NCBI GenBank assembly: GCA_937872165.1
Contig: CALMOR010000006.1
Coordinates: 41,565-61,987 of the forward strand
DNA from: an uncultured Burkholderiales bacterium
GTDB taxonomy: Bacteria > Pseudomonadota > Gammaproteobacteria > Burkholderiales > Burkholderiaceae_D
DNA: 20,423 nucleotides
Reading direction: 5' to 3'
Shown: positions 14,529-20,423 of the stretch, one piece after another
How the letters are laid out: each line of letters starts with the position of its first letter
How positions within the stretch are numbered: the stretch's first letter is position 1
Program-made: the position numbers and the translations under genes
The notes under the pieces: generated by a model
Told to the model about the DNA's origin: nothing
Databases searched by the model: none
What the model saw: only the letters and a program-made list of their open reading frames with translations

Positions 14529-15055
14529 CCATGCAGAAGAAGCTCGTCCCGTGGGACTCGTCGAAGTACCTGGGCACCGAAGAAGACATCGCTGCATATC
14601 TCGCCGCCTGCAGCGAGACCGACGATCCGGCCGCGATCGTGCTCGCGCTCGGCAGCATCGCGAGGGCCCGCAACATGAGCGCGCTGGCTCGCCAGATCGA
14701 CATGACGCGCGAAGGTCTCTACAAGGCGTTGTCGCCGAGCGGCAACCCATCGTTCACCACCGTCATCAAGGTCGCGAGCGCCCTCGGCTATCCGTTGACC
14801 TTCCGCGTCAAGGCAAAGGTGCCCGAGGCGAAGCCGACGACCGCGAAGGCGGCGCCGAGCGTCTCGCCGGACGCGATCGAAAACGGCATCCGCGCGCTCG
14901 CGCTGCTCGACGAGACCGTCGCCAAGGCGAGCGAGTTGCGCGAGAGCCTGCTCCGGTTCACCGCCGCGCATTCGCGCACCGGACGACCGGCGGGCACGAA
15001 GCGGCCGCGTCGGCGCGACGACGCGGGCCCGAAGAGCCCGCGCGAAAGCGCCTGA
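14525..15055 (+). CDS. HTH antitoxin of the addiction module, with long C-terminal extension
   Basis: 176 residues. Residues about 8-97 match the putative addiction-module antidote group: EEDIAAYLAACSETDDPAAIVLALGSIARARNM, then a helix-turn-helix with MTREGLYKALSPSGNPSFTTVIKVASALGY. The helix-turn-helix implies DNA binding and autoregulation of the operon. Typical members end soon after this domain, near 100 residues; this one continues for about 80 more, with an Ala/Pro/Lys linker (100-115), a predicted helix (116-148) and an Arg/Lys/Pro-rich tail (150-176). The start is ATG 14525, overlapping the toxin stop; ATG 14531 (MQKK) is an alternative two codons on. The core is well conserved while the partner toxin is not. 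Confidence 0.87.
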   Translation: MTMQKKLVPWDSSKYLGTEEDIAAYLAACSETDDPAAIVLALGSIARARNMSALARQIDMTREGLYKALSPSGNPSFTTVIKVASALGYPLTFRVKAKVPEAKPTTAKAAPSVSPDAIENGIRALALLDETVAKASELRESLLRFTAAHSRTGRPAGTKRPRRRDDAGPKSPRESA

Positions 15056-15159
15056 CGCGCGACGTACCGCGGTCGGGTGGGGAACCGCCGTCCGACGGGC
15101 CGCTCGCGCTGTCGCTCGCCGCATGGCCGCTGCCCATCGTCCGGCAACGAGATCGCATG

Positions 15160-15192
15160 TCGTCCGACCGGTCGTCTCGATCGGTCCGACGA
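15160..15192. repeat. Imperfect inverted repeat between antitoxin and PoxB-like gene
   Basis: TCGTCCGACCG (15160-15170) and CGGTCCGACGA (15182-15192) pair at 10 of 11 positions around an 11-base loop, with a single C-C mismatch. It lies 104 bases after the antitoxin stop and 35 bases before the next start. No T-run follows, so a classical terminator is unlikely; an operator, a leader hairpin or a weak terminator are possible. Confidence 0.4.
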
Positions 15193-15227
15193 GACTTCTG
15201 CCTTCTTCCAGCTTCGTGGACTTCCCG

Positions 15228-16985
15228 ATGAACGTCAGCGACTTCGTGTGGCAGCGCCTCTCCGAGTGGGGCCTCGACCTCGTGTACGGCTATCCCGGCG
15301 ACGGCGTCGGCGGCCTCGACGTCGCGCTCGAGAAGGCGAAGGACCGCATGCGCTACGTGCAGGTCCGCCACGAGGAGATGGCCGCCTTCATGGCGACCGG
15401 ACACGCCAAGTTCACCGGCGCGGTGGGTCTCTGCTACGCGACGTCGGGACCGGGCGCGATCCATCTGCTGAACGGCCTCTACGACGCGAAGATGGACCAC
15501 GTGCCGGTGGTCGCGATCGTCGGGCAGCAGGCGCGCACCGCGCTCGGCTCCGACTTCCAGCAGGAGGTCGACCTGCAGACGCTGTTCAAGGACGTGGCCG
15601 GCGACTTCGTGATGACGGCCATGGTGCCCGGCCAGGTGCGTCAACTGATCGATCGCGCGGTCCGCATCGCGTCGACGCGTCGCGCGGTCACCTGCGTGAT
15701 CATCCCGAACGACCTGCAGGACATGGACTACGAGGACCCGCCGGTCGCCCACGGCAGCACGCATACCGGTGTCGGCTACGCGATGCCCTCCGGCCTGCCG
15801 GACCCGGACGCGCTCGCGGCGGCGGCCGCCGTGCTCAACGCCGGCAAGCGCGTCGCGATCCTGGTCGGGGCCGGTGCGCTCGGCGCCGGCGACGAGGTGC
15901 TCGCGGTCGCCGAGAAGTTGCAGGCCGGCGTCGCGAAGGCGCTGCTCGGCAAGGCCGTGTTGCCCGACGACCTGCCGTGGGTGACGGGTTCGCTCGGGCT
16001 GCTCGGAACGAAGCCGTCGTGGAAGCTGATGAAGAGTTGCGACACGCTGCTGATGATCGGCTCGTCGTTCCCGTACAGCGAGTTCCTGCCCGAGCCCGGC
16101 AAGGCCCGCGGCGTGCAGATCGACAGCGACGGCACGCGGCTGTCGCTGCGCTATCCGATGGAGGTCGACATCGTCGGCGACAGCGCGCGCACGCTGGCCG
16201 CGCTGTTGCCGCTGCTGGACCAGAAGCCGCCGAAGGCCTATTGGCGCCGCCGCATCGAGCGTCATGTCGACGCGTGGTGGAAGGTGCTGGAGCGGCGCGC
16301 GATGACGAATGCCGATCCGATCAATCCGCAGCGCGTCTTCTGGGAACTGTCGAAGCGCCTGCCCGATCGCTGCATCATGACCGGCGACGCGGGCACCGTC
16401 GCCAACTGGTACGCGCGCGACATCCGCATGCGCAGCGGGATGATGGGCTCGCTGTCGGGCAGCCTCGCATCGCTCGGTTCCGCGACCCCCTACGCGATGG
16501 CCGCGAAGATGGCGTGGCCCGATCGACCGGTGATCGCCTTCATCGGCGACGGGGCCATGCAGATGAACGGGCTCAACGTGATGATCACGATCGCGAAATA
16601 CTGGAGGCAGTGGAGCGATCCGAGGCTGATCGTGATGGTCCTCAACAACCGCGACCTCAGTCAGGTGACGTGGGAGGAACGCATCCAGAGCGGAGCCGGC
16701 AAGACCGAGTCGACGCAGAGCGTCCCCGACTTCCCGTATCACCGTTATGCCGAACTGCTGGACCTCAAGGGCATCGTCGTCGACGACCCCGAACGCGTCG
16801 GCGCCGCATGGGACGAGGCGCTCGCCGCGGATCGCCCGGTCGTCCTCAACGTCTACACCGACGCCAACGTGCCGCCGCTGCCGCCCCACGTCCGCTTCGC
16901 CGACGCGAAGAACTTCGTGCGGATGGCGCTCGACGAACCGGAACTCGGCAGCGTCGTCGTCAACTCGATCAAGCAGCTGATCTGA
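15228..16985 (+). CDS. Thiamine-diphosphate enzyme, pyruvate oxidase (PoxB)-like
   Basis: 585 residues in the three-domain layout of the acetolactate synthase/pyruvate oxidase family: PYR domain with the activating glutamate in RHEE (E50), a central cofactor domain with VGAGALGAG (213-221), and the PP domain with the ThDP/Mg motif GDG (440-442) ending in NN (473-474). Length and segments such as VYGYPGDGVGGLDVAL and GSSFPYSEFLPEPG favour PoxB-like proteins (pyruvate to acetate and CO2, electrons to quinone at the membrane) over acetolactate synthase; no small subunit gene is present. The exact substrate remains inferred. ATG 15228 (MNVSDF) is chosen because the open upstream part has no family similarity; no good ribosome site is seen. 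It converges on the SDR gene, with nine bases between stops. Confidence 0.9.
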   Translation: MNVSDFVWQRLSEWGLDLVYGYPGDGVGGLDVALEKAKDRMRYVQVRHEEMAAFMATGHAKFTGAVGLCYATSGPGAIHLLNGLYDAKMDHVPVVAIVGQQARTALGSDFQQEVDLQTLFKDVAGDFVMTAMVPGQVRQLIDRAVRIASTRRAVTCVIIPNDLQDMDYEDPPVAHGSTHTGVGYAMPSGLPDPDALAAAAAVLNAGKRVAILVGAGALGAGDEVLAVAEKLQAGVAKALLGKAVLPDDLPWVTGSLGLLGTKPSWKLMKSCDTLLMIGSSFPYSEFLPEPGKARGVQIDSDGTRLSLRYPMEVDIVGDSARTLAALLPLLDQKPPKAYWRRRIERHVDAWWKVLERRAMTNADPINPQRVFWELSKRLPDRCIMTGDAGTVANWYARDIRMRSGMMGSLSGSLASLGSATPYAMAAKMAWPDRPVIAFIGDGAMQMNGLNVMITIAKYWRQWSDPRLIVMVLNNRDLSQVTWEERIQSGAGKTESTQSVPDFPYHRYAELLDLKGIVVDDPERVGAAWDEALAADRPVVLNVYTDANVPPLPPHVRFADAKNFVRMALDEPELGSVVVNSIKQLI

Positions 16986-16994
16986 CCGGCTCGT

Positions 16995-17858
16995 TCACAG
17001 GAACGGCTTGCCGCCGGTCACCGCGACGGTGGCACCGGAGACGTAACTCGACTGCGGATCGGCGAGCATCACGTATACCGTCGCGAGCTCGGCAGGTTGA
17101 CCCGGACGCTTCATCGGGACCTGGCTGCCGAAGCTCTCGACCGCGTCCTCCGGCATGGTCGACGGGATCAGCGGCGTCCAGATCGGCCCGGGCGCGACCG
17201 CGTTGGCCCGGATGCCCCTCTCGGCCAGCATCTGCGCGAGGCCGCCGGTGAAATTCTGGATCGCGCCCTTGGTCGTCGCGTAGGCGAGCAGGATGGGGTT
17301 CGGCATGTCGGCATTGACCGACGTCGTGTTGATGATCGAGCTCCCGGGCTTCATGTGCGGCACGGCTGCCTTCGTCAGGTAGAACATCGCGTGGATGTTG
17401 ACCTTGAACGTCGTCTCCCACTCCTCGTCGCCGATCTCCTCGATCGACTTGAAGGTCGACTGGTGCGCCGCGTTGTTGACGAGGATGTCGAGGCCGCCGA
17501 GTTCGCTCACGGCCCGGTCGACGATCGCGCGGCAGTGGGCAGGCGACTGCAGGTCGCCGGCCATCGACACCGCCTTGCGGCCCTCGCGCTCGACGAGACG
17601 CGCCGTCTCCTTCGCGTCGTCGTGCTCGTCGAGATAGGCGATCAGCACGTCGGCGCCTTCGCGCGCATAGGCGAGCGCGACCGCGCGACCGATGCCGCTG
17701 TCGGCGCCGGTGATGATCGCCTTCATGCCGGTCAGACGGCCCGAACCGCGATACGACGACTCGCCGTGATCGGGAACGGGCCGCATGTCGGCCGTGATGC
17801 CCGGTGCCGGTTGAGGCTGACTCGCGAACGGAGGTCCCGGCCTGTCGATGACGGACAC
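16995..17858 (-). CDS. SDR family oxidoreductase (YghA/glucose-dehydrogenase-like)
   Basis: 287 residues, NAD(P)-dependent. The extended N-terminus (PPFASQPQPAPG, RPVPDHGESSYRGSGRL) is typical of the YghA-like group often tied to general stress. The Rossmann motif TGADSGIG (50-57), NNAA (128-131), N154, S180, Y193 and K197 are all present, so the tetrad is intact; the C-terminus ends TVAVTGGKPFL. The start is GTG 17858, set by GAGGAG six bases upstream and by the family N-terminus. It begins 13 bases after the stop of the small basic protein gene, on the same strand, so the two are likely cotranscribed. The substrate is unknown. Confidence 0.94.
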   Translation of the reverse strand: MSVIDRPGPPFASQPQPAPGITADMRPVPDHGESSYRGSGRLTGMKAIITGADSGIGRAVALAYAREGADVLIAYLDEHDDAKETARLVEREGRKAVSMAGDLQSPAHCRAIVDRAVSELGGLDILVNNAAHQSTFKSIEEIGDEEWETTFKVNIHAMFYLTKAAVPHMKPGSSIINTTSVNADMPNPILLAYATTKGAIQNFTGGLAQMLAERGIRANAVAPGPIWTPLIPSTMPEDAVESFGSQVPMKRPGQPAELATVYVMLADPQSSYVSGATVAVTGGKPFL

Positions 17859-17864
17859 GATGCT

Positions 17865-17870
17865 CTCCTC
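17865..17870 (-). promoter_or_regulatory. Ribosome binding site that sets the GTG start of the SDR gene
   Basis: GAGGAG on the minus strand, six bases before GTG 17858, in the short gap after the upstream stop at 17872-17874. It decides the start over the longer open frame that runs on to 18248. Confidence 0.7.
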
Positions 17871-17871
17871 G

Positions 17872-18180
17872 TCAGCCGTGGGCCGCGTTGCGCTTTCGCG
17901 TCGCCGCCGCCTTCTTCGCGGAAGCCGAACGCTCGGCCGCGCTGCGGTGGGCGGACGCGGCACCGCCGATCGCTCCTCCCCGATGCGACGCGGGATGGCC
18001 GGTGTCGGCGCCGCGGCCCGAGCCCGAGGCCTTGCCGCCGCCGTCGTCCTTGTTGACGGTCGCCCACGCGCGGCGCTCCGCCTCGTGATCCGAAACGCCG
18101 CGCTGCTCGTAGCTTTCGGCGATGTGCTCCGCCTTGCGTTCCTGCTTGTCCGTGTACTTCGACTTGTCGCCTCGCGCCAT
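17872..18180 (-). CDS. Small basic protein of the type often labelled plasmid stabilization protein
   Basis: 102 residues. The N-terminal half, MARGDKSKYTDKQERKAEHI followed by AESYEQRGVSDHEAERRAWATVNK, is a conserved helical motif seen in short bacterial proteins commonly named plasmid stabilization protein without clear functional proof. The second half is low complexity: GGGKASGSGRG, then Ala/Ser/Lys/Arg-rich AAERSASAKKAAATRKR, reminiscent of histone H1-like tails, so nucleic acid binding is possible (inference). There are no membrane segments or cysteines. ATG 18180 has GGGAG six bases upstream. It is the first gene of a likely two-gene unit with the SDR; the plasmid label should not be taken as evidence of a plasmid, since nothing else here suggests one. 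Confidence 0.82.
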   Translation of the reverse strand: MARGDKSKYTDKQERKAEHIAESYEQRGVSDHEAERRAWATVNKDDGGGKASGSGRGADTGHPASHRGGAIGGAASAHRSAAERSASAKKAAATRKRNAAHG

Positions 18181-18339
18181 GGTCGGCTCCCGGATGAAAG
18201 CCTCGACGATCGGCCCTCGTACCGGACTGTTGTATCGGATGCGGCCACGTAGCTTCGTCGGACGGTGGCCGAGCGTGGACCCGCGGGAAGCAGACGTGCG
18301 CCGACGCGACTTGCCCGCGATCGCGATTAACGTGGTTCG

Positions 18340-18606
18340 ATGGAAACCGAAGCGATCGGCTGGATCAGCACCTTCATCCTCGTCCTCACGGTAGGTCGTC
18401 AGGCATGGACCCAATGGAAGTCCGGCTCGACCGGCGGTGTATCGCAATGGCTGTTCGTCGGCCAGCTCGCCGCGTCGGCCGGCTTCGTCGTCTACAGCTG
18501 GCTGCTCGACAACGTCGTCTTCGTGGTGAGCAACCTGTTCCTGCTGGCGATCGCGCTGGTCGGGCAGGTCCTCTTCGTCCGCAATCGTCGACGCGAGAAG
18601 CGATGA
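18340..18606 (+). CDS. Small 3-TM membrane protein, SemiSWEET/PQ-loop-like
   Basis: 88 residues with three hydrophobic segments (about 5-20, 36-54 and 58-80) and a basic tail RNRRREKR, which should stay in the cytoplasm. The pattern GRQAWTQWKSGSTGGVSQWL, then a Tyr/Trp-containing second helix and SNLFLLAIALVGQVLF, resembles SemiSWEET sugar transporters, which work as dimers of one 3-TM unit. The family proline-glutamine motif at the end of TM1 reads RQ (R20, Q21) here; that proline is a hinge in known members, so transport of sugars is not assured. ATG 18340 follows an AT-rich GATTAACG and has no ribosome site. It is divergent from the small basic protein gene and ends 16 bases from the next, convergent gene. 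Confidence 0.72.
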   Translation: METEAIGWISTFILVLTVGRQAWTQWKSGSTGGVSQWLFVGQLAASAGFVVYSWLLDNVVFVVSNLFLLAIALVGQVLFVRNRRREKR

Positions 18607-18622
18607 ACGGCGCGGCCCGCGC

Positions 18623-19543
18623 TCAGGCCGGTGGATCGGCGGCCAGCGCGACGCGCGCCGCCGCGAGATCCCAGGCCGCGCAACCGACGCTCTTGAAGAG
18701 GACGGGACCGGCCGGCTTCGGCCGCCTGCAGGTCAACGCGTCCGCCAGCGGCACGACGCGCGACCAGTCGACACCGGCCACGAGGAGGTCTCCTGCTTCG
18801 CGTCGCGCAGCGGCCGGGTCGTCGACGAACACGTCGCTCGCGCGGACGACCTCCGCGTCGACCTCGGCGTCGGACGGACGGAACGAACCGACGGCGATCA
18901 CCAGCCGCTCGCGGCTGGCGGGCTGCGCGTGGACCGGCGCCGCGCTCGTCGTGCAGGTGATGACGACGTCGCACGCTTCGGAATCGTGGTCCGCTGCGAT
19001 GTCGATGCCGGGGATGCAGCGGCAGAACGCTTCCGCTGCCGCGGCGGAGCGGCCCCGCACGCGGATCCGCGCGTCCGGGTAGCTCGCGACGATCGACGCG
19101 ACGTGGTACCGCGCCTGCGCGCCGGTGCCGACGATGCGGATGCAGCGGGGTGGCGCGGGCGCGAGGACCTCGATCGCGAGCATCGACAGCGCCGCGGTGC
19201 GGCGACCGGTCGTGGTGGGACCGTCGAGCATCGCGAGCAGCCGGCCGGTCCCGGTGTCGACGACCGACACGAGTCCCTGGATCACCGGAAGACCCTTCGC
19301 GGCGTTGGCCGGCATCACCGTGATCAGCTTGTGGATGGCGAGGTCGTCCGCGACGGCCGGCATCGACAGCATCGCGCCCCCGTCGGACATCGGGATCACC
19401 GTACGCTCCGGACAGGCGATCCGTCCGTCCGCATGTTCGACGACCGCGCGTCGCAACGCCATCGCGAGGTCGGCATGGCCGATCGAAGCGCTCGTCCGCC
19501 GCGGGTCGCGGACAGCGGGGACGGGACGACCGGGCGTGGACAT
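18623..19543 (-). CDS. Ornithine cyclodeaminase/mu-crystallin family protein, probably a cyclic imine (P2C/Pip2C) reductase
   Basis: 306 residues. Family marks are K72 in IHKLITVMP, GLPVIQGLVSVVD, LDGPTTTGRRTAALS (106-120) and the Rossmann motif VGTGAQARYH (138-147), and near the C-terminus FKSVGCAAWDLAAA. The substitution of LDG for the usual LDA and the overall pattern fit delta1-pyrroline-2-carboxylate/delta1-piperideine-2-carboxylate reductases (hydroxyproline or D-lysine catabolism) better than true ornithine cyclodeaminase, but the substrate is inferred. No hydroxyproline or lysine pathway gene lies beside it. ATG 19543 is taken as the start; the ribosome site is weak. It is divergent from the ABC exporter gene, with 75 bases between starts. 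Confidence 0.88.
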   Translation of the reverse strand: MSTPGRPVPAVRDPRRTSASIGHADLAMALRRAVVEHADGRIACPERTVIPMSDGGAMLSMPAVADDLAIHKLITVMPANAAKGLPVIQGLVSVVDTGTGRLLAMLDGPTTTGRRTAALSMLAIEVLAPAPPRCIRIVGTGAQARYHVASIVASYPDARIRVRGRSAAAAEAFCRCIPGIDIAADHDSEACDVVITCTTSAAPVHAQPASRERLVIAVGSFRPSDAEVDAEVVRASDVFVDDPAAARREAGDLLVAGVDWSRVVPLADALTCRRPKPAGPVLFKSVGCAAWDLAAARVALAADPPA

Positions 19544-19618
19544 GATCGTGCGAGGGTACGCGACCGTATCGGACGTCGGCGGCGCCGTGCGGGTCCGCCT
19601 CTTGCTGGCGACGCGTCG

Positions 19619-20423
19619 ATGTCCTCTCCGTCCGCCCCGGTCCCGTCCTCCCGCGTCCCGACCTTCCTCTGGAGCTATGTGCGCAGGCGTCGCGGCGCCT
19701 TCGCGCTGCTGCTCGGGCTGGTCGTGACCGCGGCCTGCTGTTCGGTCGGCGTCCAGTACGGGATGAAGCTGATCGTCGACACGATGGCCGAAGGCGAGCG
19801 CGACACGCGGGCGATCTGGTATTGCGTCGGGCTGTTCGTGTCGCTGATCGCGGTCGAGAGCGCCTGCTGGCGCGCCGCGGGATGGCTGAGCTGCCTCGCG
19901 ATCGTGGCGACCGGCGTCGACGTGCGCCTCGATCTCTTCCGCCATCTGTCGGGCCATTCGATGGCCTACTTCTCGCGACAGCTGGTGGGCTCGCTCGGCA
20001 ATCGCGTGACCGCGACGGCCGGCGCGACGGCGTCGATCATCCTGACCGGCGTGTGGAAGATCCTGCCGCCGTGCGTGGACTTCGTCGGTGCCGTCGTCGT
20101 CGTCGCGACGATCGACATGCGGATGGCCGGCGCGCTGATCGGCTTCGTGTTCGTCGTCGCGTTGTTCATGACCTTCTTCGGCGTCCGCGCCCGGCCGCTG
20201 CAGCACCGCTTCGCCGAAGCGGCCTCGCGCGTCGGCGGCGAACTGATCGACGTGGTGTCCAACACGTGGACCGTGCAGGCCTTCTCGGCCCGCGACCGCG
20301 AGTACCGTCGTCTCGCCACCGCTTTCGATCATGAAGCATCGACCCAGCGCACGAGCTGGCTCTTCCTCGAGAAGGCGCGCGTCCTGCACGACGTGCTGCT
20401 GTGGCTGATGGCCGGCGGCATGC
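19619..20423 (+). CDS. ABC exporter, membrane domain (3' part outside the window)
   Basis: The frame is open from ATG 19619 to the window end, 268 codons. After a Ser/Pro-rich start comes FLWSYVRRRRGAFALLLGLVV and four predicted TM helices (about 27-48, 66-95, 140-164, 168-190), with the intracellular segment DVRLDLFRHLSGHSMAYFSR typical of type IV ABC exporters just before TM3, and VQAFSARDREYRRL in the later cytoplasmic helix. This is the first half of a TMD in the MsbA/Atm1-like class; the rest of the TMD and any fused nucleotide-binding domain lie beyond the window. The substrate cannot be told. There is no clear ribosome site before the ATG; the N-terminus is supported mainly by alignment of TM1. 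Confidence 0.85.
   Translation, partial: MSSPSAPVPSSRVPTFLWSYVRRRRGAFALLLGLVVTAACCSVGVQYGMKLIVDTMAEGERDTRAIWYCVGLFVSLIAVESACWRAAGWLSCLAIVATGVDVRLDLFRHLSGHSMAYFSRQLVGSLGNRVTATAGATASIILTGVWKILPPCVDFVGAVVVVATIDMRMAGALIGFVFVVALFMTFFGVRARPLQHRFAEAASRVGGELIDVVSNTWTVQAFSARDREYRRLATAFDHEASTQRTSWLFLEKARVLHDVLLWLMAGGM

Noticed and set aside
17859..18248. N-terminal extension of the SDR frame
   Set aside because: It overlaps the small basic protein gene in another frame; GAGGAG before GTG 17858 and the family N-terminus favour the shorter form.
1..20423. Mobile element, prophage, plasmid or CRISPR content
   Set aside because: No transposase, integrase, repeat-spacer pattern, tRNA or attachment site was found; the plasmid stabilization label of the small protein is a naming habit and not evidence.

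Overview
The window is GC-rich, densely coding chromosomal DNA with no gap above 300 bases. Gene content (DUF1415, CreA, a NodT-type outer membrane lipoprotein, a PoxB-like enzyme, a YajO-like reductase) points to a Gram-negative proteobacterium, most likely a betaproteobacterium of Burkholderiales type. That placement is inference; nothing here fixes the genus. I see no rRNA, tRNA, CRISPR array, transposase, integrase or phage gene.

Layout. 1-169: 3' end of a PLP-dependent threonine/serine dehydratase. 186-6065 (minus): a complete EmrAB-TolC-type tripartite pump (HlyD-type adaptor, 14-TM DHA2 permease, NodT-type outer membrane channel), followed after 44 bases by glycerol kinase glpK. 6232-7991 (plus): a tiny histidine-rich secreted protein, creA and a secreted alpha/beta hydrolase, divergent from the pump. 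8113-9096 (minus): a YajO-like aldo/keto reductase. 9386-11215 (plus): a secreted DUF885 protein. 11209-14030 (minus): DUF1415 and a FUSC-type membrane protein joined by a TGATG stop/start overlap. 14220-15055 (plus): a RelE-superfamily toxin with its HTH antitoxin (ATGA overlap). 15228-16985 (plus): a PoxB-like thiamine-diphosphate enzyme. 16995-18180 (minus): a small basic protein and an SDR oxidoreductase in one unit. 18340-18606 (plus): an 88-residue SemiSWEET-like membrane protein. 18623-19543 (minus): an ornithine cyclodeaminase-family reductase. 19619-20423 (plus): the membrane domain of an ABC exporter, cut by the window end.

Working together. The pump genes should form one machine spanning both membranes. 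The toxin and antitoxin form one module. DUF1415 and FUSC are translationally coupled. The rest looks like ordinary metabolic and stress-related accessory genes.

No plainly new multi-gene system is visible. The best leads are: the toxin-antitoxin pair, whose toxin lacks family-typical residues, whose antitoxin has an unusual C-terminal extension, and whose best promoter predicts a leaderless mRNA; the His-rich peptide divergent from the pump, with a repeated 15-base sequence in the shared promoter region; and the DUF1415-FUSC coupling.
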